NCBI RefSeq assembly: GCF_014199295.1
Contig: NZ_JACIJH010000015.1
Span: 1 to 64,000 of the forward strand
Reading direction: 5' to 3'
DNA length: 64,000 nt
Source: Sphingopyxis panaciterrulae
GTDB taxonomy: Bacteria > Pseudomonadota > Alphaproteobacteria > Sphingomonadales > Sphingomonadaceae
A program made the translations under genes and the position numbers. Under the pieces are notes generated by a model, which saw only the letters and a program-made list of their open reading frames with translations, searched no databases and was not told the DNA's origin. This document shows positions 42,188-51,567 of the stretch, piece after piece; position 1 is the first letter of the stretch; each line of letters opens with the position of its first letter.

Positions 42188-44605
42188 ATGACCAGATTAC
42201 GTCGCCGCATGGCGCCCGTTTTTATAGCAGGCACGGCCATGGGGTTGGTGGCGGGAACCCCCGCATGGGCACAGACGCCGCCCGCGGCCGAGCCCGTTGC
42301 CGTTGATCCTGCGGCGCCCGCATCGGCTGCCGCCCCGACCGATGCGATCGATCCGAACGCCATTGTCGTGACCGCACGCCGCCGCGCCGAAAACCTGCTT
42401 TCGGTGCCGGTCGCGATCTCCGCGGTCAACGCCGATGGTCTGGAGCGTGCGAACATCCTGACGCCGCAGGATCTTGCGCGCGTCGTGCCAGGGCTCACCA
42501 CCGGCTCGGGAAGTACGCGCGGTTTCAGCCAACTGATCTTTACCATCCGCGGTCAGCGGAACGGCGAACCGGCGATCGCCGCCGATCAGTCGATCGGCGT
42601 CTATTTTGCCGAAGTGCCGCAGAACGCGTCGCAGGGCCTCAATTCGGGCTTCTTCGATATCGAATCGGTGCAGGTGCTCAAGGGGCCGCAGGGAACGCTT
42701 TTCGGCCGCAACGCGACAGGCGGCGCGGTTCTGATCCAGCCGAACATGCCCACCGCCGACTTTGGTGGCTATGTGAAGGGCACCGCCGGAAGTTATGAGC
42801 TTCGCGACATCGAAGGCGCGATCAACCTGCCGATCACCGACACGCTGGGCCTGCGCGTAGCCGGCAAATACACGCATCGCGACGGGTATCTGACGAACAT
42901 TCTGAACGGGCGAAAGTTCAACAATATCGAACGCGGCGGTGCCCGTGCCATCCTGCAATGGGAACCGAGCGACGGGTTCAGAACGACGACGATCGGCACC
43001 TATAGTCGCGGCCGGTCGCGCGGCGAGGGCTGGAAACTCAACAAGCTTGGGCCCCCCGCGGGCCAGGCCATTATCGATGCCTTCGAGGAAATTCAGTCGC
43101 TCGGCAAATATGAGATCATCAACAACGCGGAGACGCCTGGTTTTCCCGTTCAGGATCACAATGGCCTGACCCGGACCTGGAGTATCCAGAACACGACCGA
43201 GATCGGGCTTGGCGGGGATATGACGCTCAAGAACATTATCGGGTATCGCGGCGTTTTCGATCGGGCGATCTCGCTCGCCAGCGGCAGCCGGATTCCGCTC
43301 CAGGATTCGATCATCGAGGATGATCTCAACGAGTTCAGCGAAGAGCTGCAGATTCTCGGGGAGACTGGTCCGCTCAAATATGTCGCCGGCCTCTATTATT
43401 TCCAGACGCGCGGCTCGGAAGCGATCGGCGCCTACAACAACGGTCTCAACCGGCTTCGTCAAAGCGATTATGATGCGCGCAACACGAGCTATTCGGCCTT
43501 TGCGCATATCGACTATGAGCTGAATGGCATTGTCGAGGGACTCTCGCTGTCCCTCGGAGGTCGCATCACGCACGACAAGCGGATTCTGATCCGCCGTGGA
43601 CGCGACCAGATCGCGGTGGGCAGCCCGACCTTTGTGTGCCAGTTGGAGCCGACCGTCACCGGGCCCAACGATCGCGACATGTGCAACCTGCGCTTCGATG
43701 TCAGCTTCACCCGGCCGACCTGGGAATCGAGCCTTAATTGGCAGATCGATGCTGATAATCTGATCTATGCCTCCTATCGCCGAGGCTATCGTACCGGCGG
43801 CTTCTCGTCGTCCGCTACCAACCTGACGATTGCATCCAGCCCCTATGGTCCGGAGTCGGTCGACGCGTTCGAGCTGGGTTCGAAACACGGGTTCCATAGC
43901 GACAATGTCGATGCGTCCCTGACACTTGCGGGCTTCATCAACAAATACCGCGATATCCAGCGCCGGACGAACGTTCTTTCGGGGAGCAACCAGACCTTCA
44001 ACTACACCACCAACGCCGCTTCGGCGCAGATCTATGGTGGAGAGGCCGAATTGCATATTGGCCTGTTCGATGCCTTCTATATCGACGCATCCTACGCCTA
44101 TCTGAAACCGAAATATGATCGCTGGATCGACCCCGTGAATGTCGGGGGCATCATCTATAATAATGACATTTCGGGCAGCCGATTCAACGACGTGTCGCGG
44201 CACCAGATCACGCTTGCCGCGCGCTACGAAGTACCGGTCGGCGAGAATTTGGGCAAGGTGGCGATCGGCGCCAACTATTCCTATCGGTCATCCTTCACCA
44301 CCCAAAATGAAATCAACACCCCGAAATGTACGGTCGACGGGGCTCCGGCCAACGTCATCTATACGAACTGCTACAACGCGGCGGGGGTCGTCCCGGGATA
44401 TGGCATCGTGAATGCGCGGGTCAGCTGGGAAAATGTCGCAAACCAGGGTTTCGATCTCTCGCTGTTCGTCAACAATGTCACCGACAAATATTATTCGCGC
44501 GCAGCGATTACCGCCCTGTCGACCCTGGGCATCTTCGCGACCGCCATCGGTGAGCCCCGGATGTGGGGGGTGGAACTGCGCGTACCGTTCGGCGGCGAAC
44601 GTTGA
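42188..44605 (+). CDS. TonB-dependent outer-membrane receptor
   Basis: 805 residues. Signal peptide ending ..GTPAWAQ (near 28), a TonB-box-like NAIVVTARRRAENLLSVP, plug segment VQVLKGPQGTLFGRNATGG (near 160-178) and a long barrel with many aromatic-rich strands, ending GVELRVPFGGER. Sited immediately after cofC and controlled by two operator copies, it is likely the main uptake route for the substrate. Not a close copy of the 19706-21835 receptor. Confidence 0.92.
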   Translation: MTRLRRRMAPVFIAGTAMGLVAGTPAWAQTPPAAEPVAVDPAAPASAAAPTDAIDPNAIVVTARRRAENLLSVPVAISAVNADGLERANILTPQDLARVVPGLTTGSGSTRGFSQLIFTIRGQRNGEPAIAADQSIGVYFAEVPQNASQGLNSGFFDIESVQVLKGPQGTLFGRNATGGAVLIQPNMPTADFGGYVKGTAGSYELRDIEGAINLPITDTLGLRVAGKYTHRDGYLTNILNGRKFNNIERGGARAILQWEPSDGFRTTTIGTYSRGRSRGEGWKLNKLGPPAGQAIIDAFEEIQSLGKYEIINNAETPGFPVQDHNGLTRTWSIQNTTEIGLGGDMTLKNIIGYRGVFDRAISLASGSRIPLQDSIIEDDLNEFSEELQILGETGPLKYVAGLYYFQTRGSEAIGAYNNGLNRLRQSDYDARNTSYSAFAHIDYELNGIVEGLSLSLGGRITHDKRILIRRGRDQIAVGSPTFVCQLEPTVTGPNDRDMCNLRFDVSFTRPTWESSLNWQIDADNLIYASYRRGYRTGGFSSSATNLTIASSPYGPESVDAFELGSKHGFHSDNVDASLTLAGFINKYRDIQRRTNVLSGSNQTFNYTTNAASAQIYGGEAELHIGLFDAFYIDASYAYLKPKYDRWIDPVNVGGIIYNNDISGSRFNDVSRHQITLAARYEVPVGENLGKVAIGANYSYRSSFTTQNEINTPKCTVDGAPANVIYTNCYNAAGVVPGYGIVNARVSWENVANQGFDLSLFVNNVTDKYYSRAAITALSTLGIFATAIGEPRMWGVELRVPFGGER

Positions 44606-44635
44606 CAGCGTTCTCGCACCAATAACTCAAACGGG

Positions 44636-44671
44636 AAAGGGCATGAACACCGCAAGGCGCTCATGCCCTTT
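44636..44671 (+). terminator. Stem-loop terminator after the TonB receptor
   Basis: AAAGGGCATGA (44636-44646) and TCATGCCCTTT (44661-44671) are perfect 11-bp inverted repeats around a 14-nt loop, 31 nt after the receptor stop. Confidence 0.7.
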
Positions 44672-44744
44672 GCTATTCGGTCGAGAGTCGCTTGCCGTTC
44701 GCGGGGCACGCGGGCTGCTCTTCAGGAAATGGTAGGCGCGCGGC

Positions 44745-45533
44745 TTAACCGGTGGGATCGATTGCCCGAACATAGGAGTCGTGGTCGCCGATGCCCTTCG
44801 CAGGATCGGAACCTGGCCTGTCCGATGGTACGGGGAATTTCAGGGCCAGCACGACGGCACCGTCGCCGCCGGCGGTGATCGTCGCCTTGTCATCGCCTTC
44901 GTCGGGCAGGAGCACCGACAGTTCAGGCAGATGCGCTCCGTCATGCTGGAGACTGCCGCTACAGATCATCAAATGGAGGTCTCCTGCCGCCCCGACCGGA
45001 ATGGCGGCAGTTGCATCGGGGGGCAATCGGAACAGCTCGATCGCGAGACCATCCGCCGCTGGACCCCAGAGATGTTCCTTGCAGATGCCGCCCTCTTGGG
45101 GAGGCGTCTGCCAGTCATTGACATTGACGAAAAACCGGCGCCCCATGGGCCTGGGGATCAGGCGTGCATTCCCGGGCATCTTCCAGCCGCCTGTGGCGGC
45201 CCGGCGGCGAAAGACGAAAAAGCCAAGCCCGTCTTGTGCGGCAACGATCGGTCCATATGGCGCAAAAGCGTCGGCATATTGGATCGTGATCGGCTGGACC
45301 GGCACGCGCCCGAAACGGCCGCTGCCGAGAACGATAACCTGAAACTGGTCGACGTCATGGAAATGGGCGTAGATCGTCGACCCTTCGTCGAGTTGCTGGC
45401 CAAGATAGACTTGCGGCCCCGCGTCGAGCTGGTGCCCGCGGCCGAAGAAGTCGTGCACGAGAGCGCGGCCGATGGCATCGCCATTGTCGCGCTCGACTGT
45501 CGGCGCCGCCTGAAGCGTGTTTGCGCGCATCAT
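44745..45533 (-). CDS. Cupin-like protein of unknown function
   Basis: 262 residues. YAHFHDVDQFQVIVLGSGRFGR (near 55-76) has the spacing of a cupin motif with histidines, and the protein probably contains two barrels. RPMGRRFFVNVNDW and GDLHLMICSGSL are further recognisable strands. No enzyme is assigned. AGGAG lies 6 nt before the second of two adjacent ATGs (45530). Operator site 15 is 15 nt upstream, inside the end of fbiC, so it seems to be expressed from its own promoter. Confidence 0.7.
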   Translation of the reverse strand: MMRANTLQAAPTVERDNGDAIGRALVHDFFGRGHQLDAGPQVYLGQQLDEGSTIYAHFHDVDQFQVIVLGSGRFGRVPVQPITIQYADAFAPYGPIVAAQDGLGFFVFRRRAATGGWKMPGNARLIPRPMGRRFFVNVNDWQTPPQEGGICKEHLWGPAADGLAIELFRLPPDATAAIPVGAAGDLHLMICSGSLQHDGAHLPELSVLLPDEGDDKATITAGGDGAVVLALKFPVPSDRPGSDPAKGIGDHDSYVRAIDPTG

Positions 45534-45547
45534 CCTCTCCTATGAAC

Positions 45548-45561
45548 TTTACTCATGTAAA
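45548..45561. promoter_or_regulatory. Operator site 15 (TTTACTCATGTAAA), inside the 3' end of fbiC
   Basis: Copy of the shared palindrome (extended CTTTACTCATGTAAAG, 45547-45562). It overlaps the last codons and TAA stop of fbiC (stop at 45549-45551) and lies 15 nt upstream of the cupin-like gene. It is therefore both coding sequence and likely operator. Confidence 0.6.
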
Positions 45562-47912
45562 GCAAGATCCGCGTTCGGGTCGGGAGCAGCGGTCCGCAGC
45601 TTTCGTGGCGGAGTCTGGATGGGAGCGGTCAGCGGAATAGCAGTGCGTCCGCGAGCCTGTACATCGGATGCGACATCTCCATAGGTCGTCGATCGCTGGC
45701 GTGGAATGCGCCCGATATCGTGGATCAGCCTATCCATCGCCGCCGGCGACATCTCCTGGCCGTGCTGCGTTCCCGCAGCGCGCGAGATGCTCTCGTTCAT
45801 CAGCGTGCCCCCCAGATCATTGACCCCCGCAGCGAGGCATGCGGCGACGCCGCCCGATCCCAGCTTGACCCAGCTCGCCTGGATCGAGGTCAGGTGGGGG
45901 TGAAGGGCGAGGCGGGCGATCGCATGCATCAGCAGAACCTCGCGAAACGTCGGCCCCAGCCGCGCGCGGCCGCGCATCGCGATCGGCGCCTCCATATGGA
46001 CGAAGGGCAGAGGGACAAATTCGGTGAAGCCGCCCGAACGTTGCTGCTGGTCGCGAATGCGGAGCAGGTGACGGGCCCAGTGCCGCGGGTTGTCGACATG
46101 GCCGAACATGATCGTTGCGGTGCTTTGGAGGCCGATGCGGTGCGCTGCCGCCATCACCTCAAGCCATTGCGCGCTGTCGAGCTTGTCCGGACAGATGATC
46201 CGGCGCACCTCATCGTCGAGGATTTCGGCCGCAGTGCCGGGAAGCGTGTTCAGGCCCGCGTCGCGCAGCCGCGCAAGATAGTCGTCCAGCGATAGCCCGA
46301 GCGTATTCGCGCCGTGCATGATTTCGAGTGGCGAGAAAGCGTGGATGTGAATGTCCGGTACGGCTTCGCGCACGGTGTGAAGCAGCGCCAGGTAAGTCTC
46401 GCCGGTGTAGGAGGGATGGATTCCGCCCTGGAGACAAACCTCGGTCGCGCCGCGCTCCCACGCCTCGCGCGCGCGCCGCGCGACTTCGGACAGATCGAGA
46501 TCATAGGGTCGATCGTTGGCGGCCGCTCGCGCCCCTTTGGAAAAGGCGCAGAAGCCGCATTTGTAAGTACAGATATTGGTATAGTTGATATTGCGGTTGA
46601 CCACATAGGTCACCGTTTCGCCCTGGATCCGCGTCCGCAGCGCATCGGCTGCGGCGCAGACCCGGTCGATCTCGGCGCCGCGGGCGGCGAAGAGCCGGAC
46701 GATCTCTTCTTCGTCGGGCGACGTACCGGCCAGCGCGCGCTCGACGATCATCGCTATGTCGTGCGAAATCGGCGCCCCCTGGGTGCGGATGGCGGGCGGT
46801 GCGATCATTGTCCCCGGTGCCCAGCGATCGTCGCGTGCATAGCCTTCGCCGTCCATCGCGCGAAGCGTCGCGGATATCATCGCCGGATCGAGCCAACGAT
46901 CCATATTCTGAGCGAACGCGGGATAGATGGGCAGTCGGCGTACGAGTGTCAGGCCCGCGGCTTCGGTCGCGCGCGTCAGAACGGGCAGCTCCGGCCATGC
47001 ACGTTCGGGATTGACGTGGTCGGGCGTTACCGGCGAAATTCCACCCCAATCATTGATCCCGGCATCGAGCAGCCGGCCGAAATCGTCCGACGAAAGATTC
47101 GGCGGTGCCTGGATATTCGCTTTCGGACCCAAAATCCGCCGGGCGGTCGCGATGGTCCACAGCAGATCGTCGAGATCGGGTTCGGGCGCTCCGGCCATCG
47201 GCGTGCGCGGTTTGGCGCGGAAGTTCTGGACGATGACTTCCTGGATGTGCCCATAGCGCGTGTGCAATTCGTTGATCGCGTCGAGCGTATCGATGCGTTC
47301 CTGCCGCGTCTCGCCGATGCCGATCAATATTCCCGTCGTGAACGGGATCGACAGTTCGCCCGCCCAGCGCAGCGTCTCGAGTCGCCGGGCTGGAAGCTTG
47401 TCGGGCGAGCGATAGTGCGGACCGCCCTTCGCGCACAGGCGCTCAGACACCGACTCCAGCATCAGCCCCATCGATGCGGCGACGGGGCGCAGCGTGGCGA
47501 GTTCATCGCTCGACATGACCCCGGCGTTGATGTGCGGCAGCAATCCCGTCTCGTCGCGCACCGCCGCGCACATGTCGCGGAGATAGGACAGGGTCGATGG
47601 ATGTCCGAGCGCCTCGAGTTCGGCGCGCGCCGATGGAAAGCGATCCTCGGGCCTGTCGCCCAGCGTAAAGAGGGCTTCGGTGCAGCCCGCGTCGCGTCCG
47701 GCGATGGCGATGGCGATGACCTCGGCCCGGGTCAGATAGGCGGCCTGCCCTTTGCGCGGATGCTGGGCAAAAGTGCAATAATGGCAGCGATCGCGGCAAA
47801 GCTGCGTGAGCGGAATGAAGACCTTCGGCGACCAGGTCTGGATCGATCCGTGACCGCTGGTGCGGAGCTGCCTGGCATGCTGCAGCAGAGTTTCAACTGA
47901 ATTCGTCATCAT
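45549..47912 (-). CDS. fbiC: FbiC-type fused CofG/CofH, 7,8-didemethyl-8-hydroxy-5-deazariboflavin (Fo) synthase
   Basis: 787 residues with two radical-SAM domains. The CofG half comes first with CRDRCHYCTF (near 39-48), and the CofH half follows with CTYKCGFCAF (near 455-464). Together they build the deazaflavin Fo from tyrosine and a flavin precursor. Fusion in this order is the actinobacterial/eukaryotic FbiC form; archaea keep two genes. With cofC, cofD and cofE this completes F420 synthesis. It has its own operator (site 16) 40 nt upstream and is encoded opposite to and 3.5 kb from cofCDE. Confidence 0.95.
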   Translation of the reverse strand: MMTNSVETLLQHARQLRTSGHGSIQTWSPKVFIPLTQLCRDRCHYCTFAQHPRKGQAAYLTRAEVIAIAIAGRDAGCTEALFTLGDRPEDRFPSARAELEALGHPSTLSYLRDMCAAVRDETGLLPHINAGVMSSDELATLRPVAASMGLMLESVSERLCAKGGPHYRSPDKLPARRLETLRWAGELSIPFTTGILIGIGETRQERIDTLDAINELHTRYGHIQEVIVQNFRAKPRTPMAGAPEPDLDDLLWTIATARRILGPKANIQAPPNLSSDDFGRLLDAGINDWGGISPVTPDHVNPERAWPELPVLTRATEAAGLTLVRRLPIYPAFAQNMDRWLDPAMISATLRAMDGEGYARDDRWAPGTMIAPPAIRTQGAPISHDIAMIVERALAGTSPDEEEIVRLFAARGAEIDRVCAAADALRTRIQGETVTYVVNRNINYTNICTYKCGFCAFSKGARAAANDRPYDLDLSEVARRAREAWERGATEVCLQGGIHPSYTGETYLALLHTVREAVPDIHIHAFSPLEIMHGANTLGLSLDDYLARLRDAGLNTLPGTAAEILDDEVRRIICPDKLDSAQWLEVMAAAHRIGLQSTATIMFGHVDNPRHWARHLLRIRDQQQRSGGFTEFVPLPFVHMEAPIAMRGRARLGPTFREVLLMHAIARLALHPHLTSIQASWVKLGSGGVAACLAAGVNDLGGTLMNESISRAAGTQHGQEMSPAAMDRLIHDIGRIPRQRSTTYGDVASDVQARGRTAIPLTAPIQTPPRKLRTAAPDPNADLALHE

Positions 47913-47951
47913 TCCCTATCCGTTTGGGTGCCGCAGACTATCACCGATTTG

Positions 47952-47965
47952 TTTACATGCGTAAA
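47952..47965. promoter_or_regulatory. Operator site 16 (TTTACATGCGTAAA)
   Basis: Copy of the shared palindrome 40 nt upstream of fbiC (47912, minus). The gap 47913-48161 between fbiC and the acetaldehyde dehydrogenase holds two sites and no gene. Confidence 0.65.
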
Positions 47966-48093
47966 GTCATGATGCTGCACGGGTCGTCCATTATCGCAGA
48001 TGGATCTATTTTTCAGCCAAAATCCATACCTTCAAGGAAGCGCGAGTCGGTATGTGATGTCAAAGCCACTCGCGATTGTGGCGGCCTTTTGCT

Positions 48094-48107
48094 TGACACA
48101 TGACAAT
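48094..48107. promoter_or_regulatory. Operator site 17 (TTGACACATGACAA)
   Basis: Shared palindrome 55 nt upstream of the acetaldehyde dehydrogenase start (48162, plus). Confidence 0.65.
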
Positions 48108-48161
48108 TGAATGGTCACATCGGCAAGCGGGACGAAACGGCATCTGGGAGAAGTTGTCAAA

Positions 48162-49103
48162 ATGGGTGCCAGGGCAAAAGTTGCGATATTGGGTTCGGGC
48201 AATATCGGTACCGACCTGATGGTCAAGATCATGCGCTTGTCCGAGCGTCTGGAGATGGCCGCCATGGTCGGCGTCGATCCGGCTTCCGAGGGGCTGGCGC
48301 GCGCCGAACGGCTGGGGATTTTTACCACATCGAAGGGCCTGGACGGGCTTTTGGCGTCCGACCTGTTTTCAGCGATCGATATCGTGTTCGACGCGACGAC
48401 CGCGTCGGCGCACGCGGCCCACGACCGCGTTTTGCAACAGCATGGGAAGCGGGTCATCGATCTGACGCCCGCCGCGCTTGGCCCCTTCAACGTCCCGTCG
48501 GTGAATGGCGCGGCCAGTCTCGATCGGCCCAACGTCAACATGGTCACATGCGGTGGGCAGGCGACCATTCCGATCGTGGTGGCCGTAAACCGCATATCTC
48601 CGGTTCTATATGGCGAAATCGTTGCGTCGATCGCGTCCCGATCGGCCGGCCCCGGAACACGTGCGAACATCGACGAGTTCACCGAAACGACTGCGCGTGG
48701 GATAATCGAAATCGGCGGAGCGAAGCACGCGAAGGCGATCATCATCCTGAATCCCGCCGAACCGCCGCTTGTCATGCGGGATACGGTCTATTGTCTTTGC
48801 GCAGAGGCCGACGAGCGGGCCATTGAAGCGTCGGTCCATGCAATGGTCGATGAGGTGCAGAGCTTCGTGCCAGGATACAGGCTCAAACAGGCGGTGCAGT
48901 TCGAGCGGATCGGGCACAACAGCCCGATCAGGATACCGGATCTGGACGCCGAGTTTTCCGGGCTGAAGGTTACCGTGTTCCTCGAGGTCGAGGGCGCGGC
49001 TCATTACCTTCCGGCCTATGCGGGCAATCTCGACATCATGACGTCGGCGGCATTGAGGACGGCGGAGCTGATCGCCAACCGGATGAAGGAAGCCGCGTCA
49101 TGA
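48162..49103 (+). CDS. Acetaldehyde dehydrogenase (acylating)
   Basis: 313 residues, typical of MhpF/DmpF, converting acetaldehyde (or propanal) with NAD and CoA to acetyl(propionyl)-Co[15 protein letters not shown] binds NAD (near 9-22), the nucleophile is in [13 protein letters not shown] (near 127), and HNSPIRIP is near 251. ATG 48162 has GGGAGAAG upstream; the frame start at 48111 lies almost in the operator. ATGA overlap with the next gene reflects the known aldolase-dehydrogenase channelling complex. Confidence 0.94.
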   Translation: MGARAKVAILGSGNIGTDLMVKIMRLSERLEMAAMVGVDPASEGLARAERLGIFTTSKGLDGLLASDLFSAIDIVFDATTASAHAAHDRVLQQHGKRVIDLTPAALGPFNVPSVNGAASLDRPNVNMVTCGGQATIPIVVAVNRISPVLYGEIVASIASRSAGPGTRANIDEFTETTARGIIEIGGAKHAKAIIILNPAEPPLVMRDTVYCLCAEADERAIEASVHAMVDEVQSFVPGYRLKQAVQFERIGHNSPIRIPDLDAEFSGLKVTVFLEVEGAAHYLPAYAGNLDIMTSAALRTAELIANRMKEAAS

Positions 49104-50131
49104 ATGCCGTAACCTCCAAGCTCTATATTCAGGACGTCACCCTCCGCGATGGCATGCACGCCATTCGGCACCGTTACAGCCTCGATCAAGTCCAGGCGAT
49201 TGCGAAAGCGCTGGACACGGCGAAGGTCGACGCGATCGAGATTGCACATGGCGATGGGCTTGGAGGATCGTCGCTGAATTACGGCTTCGGTGCTCACACG
49301 GACTGGGACTGGATCGCGGCGGTCGCCGATGTCCTCGACCATAGTATTTTGACGACATTGCTCCTCCCGGGCATTGGTACGGTCGAGGACCTCAAACACG
49401 CCTTCGACCTTGGCGTAGGTTCGGTTCGCGTCGCCACGCATTGCACCGAAGCCGATGTCTCCAAACAGCATATCGAGGCTGCGCGCAAACTCGGGATGGA
49501 TGTGTCGGGCTTTTTGATGATGAGCCACATGTCGCCGCCGGACAAGCTGGCCGAGCAAGCCAAGCTAATGGAAGCCTATGGTGCGCACTGCGTCTATGTG
49601 ACCGACAGCGGTGGTGCGCTGACCACTGACATGGTGGCCGAACGCTTCGCCGCGTACGACCGGGCGCTGAAACCGGAAACCCAGCGCGGCATCCACGCCC
49701 ATCACAACCTCAGCCTGGGCGTCGCCAATTCGGTGGTCGCGGTGCAGAATGGTGCGATCCGTGTGGATGCATCGCTTGCCGGCATGGGGGCGGGAGCGGG
49801 CAATGCGCCGCTCGAAGTCTTCATAGCCGTCGCAGACATATATGGATGGTCGCATGGCACCGATCTTTTTACATTGATGGATGCCGCCGACGAATTGGTC
49901 CGGCCGCTTCAGGATCGACCCGTACGCGTCGATCGCGAAACCTTGAGTCTCGGCTATGCGGGGGTTTATTCGAGCTTCCTGCGCCACGCCGAGACGGCTG
50001 CCGTGGCCCATGACCTCGACGTCAGGGAAATTCTGATTGAACTGGGACGCCGGCGCATGGTCGGCGGCCAGGAGGATATGATATTCGACGTGGCGCTCGA
50101 CCTGGTCCAGCAACGCGAGCGATCGGCCTGA
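49100..50131 (+). CDS. 4-hydroxy-2-oxovalerate aldolase
   Basis: 343 residues of the DmpG/MhpE family, splitting 4-hydroxy-2-oxo acids to pyruvate and an aldehyde. [15 protein letters not shown] (near 13-27) supplies the metal Asp and catalytic His, [13 protein letters not shown] (near 198) the metal histidines. It is coupled to the acylating dehydrogenase. These two are the last steps of classical catechol meta-cleavage pathways. A canonical MhpD-type hydratase is not in the window; an FAH-family member may replace it. Confidence 0.94.
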   Translation: MNAVTSKLYIQDVTLRDGMHAIRHRYSLDQVQAIAKALDTAKVDAIEIAHGDGLGGSSLNYGFGAHTDWDWIAAVADVLDHSILTTLLLPGIGTVEDLKHAFDLGVGSVRVATHCTEADVSKQHIEAARKLGMDVSGFLMMSHMSPPDKLAEQAKLMEAYGAHCVYVTDSGGALTTDMVAERFAAYDRALKPETQRGIHAHHNLSLGVANSVVAVQNGAIRVDASLAGMGAGAGNAPLEVFIAVADIYGWSHGTDLFTLMDAADELVRPLQDRPVRVDRETLSLGYAGVYSSFLRHAETAAVAHDLDVREILIELGRRRMVGGQEDMIFDVALDLVQQRERSA

Positions 50132-50173
50132 CGAGTTCTTGGGGCTAGGGGACTGTAACCGAACCAACAAATC

Positions 50174-50253
50174 CGTTCGCATCAAGCGAAGTCGAGATGC
50201 CCATCGTCAGCGCGCGCCTTCGGAATGTCTCGGCTTCGCTCGACACGAACGGG
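50174..50253. repeat. Intergenic palindromic repeat (REP-like)
   Basis: Arms around AGCGAAGTCGAGA (50185-50197) and TCTCGGCTTCGCT (50228-50240) are inverted with one G/T mismatch, flanked by GTTCGCAT and GACACGAAC. Sequences of the form GTGTCGAGCGAAGTCGAGAC are scattered through sphingomonad genomes as short palindromic repeats. It separates the convergent aldolase and 2-oxoacid dehydrogenase E2 genes and may serve as a terminator. Confidence 0.55.
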
Positions 50254-50262
50254 TTGGATTGA

Positions 50263-51567
50263 TCAATCCGCGAACAGCAAAACCGGCGTTTCGATCAGCT
50301 TCTTGAGCGCCTGCACATAGCTCGCCGCGTCCCAGCCATCGACCACACGGTGGTCGCAGCTGATCGACAGGTTCATGAACTTCGCGCGGCGGATCTCGTC
50401 GCCCCCCTGAGGATTTTTGGCGAAGACGGGGCGCTCGACGATCTTGTTCGGGCCGATGATCGCCACTTCGGGCCGGTTGATCACCGGGGTGGTCGCGATC
50501 CCGCCGAGTGGGCCGAGCGAGGTGATGGTCAGCGTACCGCCGGTCAGCTCCTCGACCTTCGCCTTGCCGGTGCGCGCGGCTTCGGCAAGGCGCGTGATCT
50601 CGCTCGCGAGCTGCCACACATTCTTGTCCTGCGCGTCGCGGATGACCGGAACCATCAGGCCCGCGTCGGTCTGCGTCGCCATGCCCAGATGCACCGCACC
50701 GTACCGCGTCACGACGCCACCTTCGTCGTCGTAACGCGCGTTGATCATCGGAAACTGCGGAATGGTACGGCAGATCGCGACGATCAGGAAGGGCAGCATC
50801 GTCAGCTTCGGCCGCCCGCCGCGGTTGGCGTTGAGGTCGGCGCGCATCTCTTCGAGCGCGGTGACGTCCATTTCCTCGACATAGGTGAAGTGCGGGATCG
50901 CACGCTTCGACGCCGCCATATTCTCGGCGATCTTGCGGCGCATGCCGATGACCTTGACCGGTTCGTCGGCGCGCGCGCGGCTGGCGCCGGGCGCATGATA
51001 GCCCTGCCCACCGCCGTAGCGCAGGAAGGCATCGAGATCGGCGTGGCGGATGCGGTCGCCTTCGGCCTGAACCTGCGAAAGGTCGACACCGAGGTCCTTG
51101 GCGCGGGCGCGGACGGCCGGCGATGCGAGCACGGCGCGGCTGTGCTCGGCGGCGGCGGGCACCGGGGCCGGTGCCGGAGCGGGCGCCGGCGCCGGCGCCG
51201 GCGCGGGAGCGGCCACCGTGGCAGCGACCTCGGCCACCGAAATCTCCTCAGCACCCGGCGTTTCCGCAACGACCTCCTGTTCCGCCCGCGTATCAGCCGG
51301 CGGCGCTTCGGCATCGCCGTCGGTCTCGATCACGGCGAGCGTCGAACCAATCGGGATCAGGTCGCCGACCTCGCCCGCCAGTTCGACGACGATCCCCGAA
51401 ACCGGCGATTCCATTTCGACGGTCGCCTTGTCGGTCATCATGTCGGCAAGCTGCGCATCTTCCTCGACGCGCTCGCCTACACGCACGTGCCAGGCGACGA
51501 TCTCGGCTTCGGCAATGCCTTCGCCGATATCGGGCAGACGGAATGAATAACGGGCCATTTCAGTCAT
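50263..51567 (-). CDS. 2-oxoacid dehydrogenase E2, branched-chain type (dihydrolipoyl acyltransferase)
   Basis: 434 residues: an N-terminal lipoyl domain with the lipoylated Lys in MMTDKATVEMESP (near 43), a highly repetitive Ala-Pro linker (near 115-135, encoded at about 51150-51225), a peripheral-subunit binding domain (ASPAVRARAKDLGVDL, near 150) and a catalytic domain ending with the active-site SCDHRVVDGWDAA (near 402). It transfers the acyl group to CoA. It overlaps the E1 beta gene by 8 nt. No E3 gene is nearby, so the general lipoamide dehydrogenase must serve. Confidence 0.92.
   Translation of the reverse strand: MTEMARYSFRLPDIGEGIAEAEIVAWHVRVGERVEEDAQLADMMTDKATVEMESPVSGIVVELAGEVGDLIPIGSTLAVIETDGDAEAPPADTRAEQEVVAETPGAEEISVAEVAATVAAPAPAPAPAPAPAPAPVPAAAEHSRAVLASPAVRARAKDLGVDLSQVQAEGDRIRHADLDAFLRYGGGQGYHAPGASRARADEPVKVIGMRRKIAENMAASKRAIPHFTYVEEMDVTALEEMRADLNANRGGRPKLTMLPFLIVAICRTIPQFPMINARYDDEGGVVTRYGAVHLGMATQTDAGLMVPVIRDAQDKNVWQLASEITRLAEAARTGKAKVEELTGGTLTITSLGPLGGIATTPVINRPEVAIIGPNKIVERPVFAKNPQGGDEIRRAKFMNLSISCDHRVVDGWDAASYVQALKKLIETPVLLFAD

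Noticed and set aside
42197-44203. 668-codon open frame on the minus strand
   Set aside because: Shadow of the TonB-dependent receptor; low-complexity Arg/Asp-rich translation and no motifs.
46314-47900. 528-codon open frame on the plus strand
   Set aside because: Antisense to fbiC, which has both radical-SAM motifs intact.
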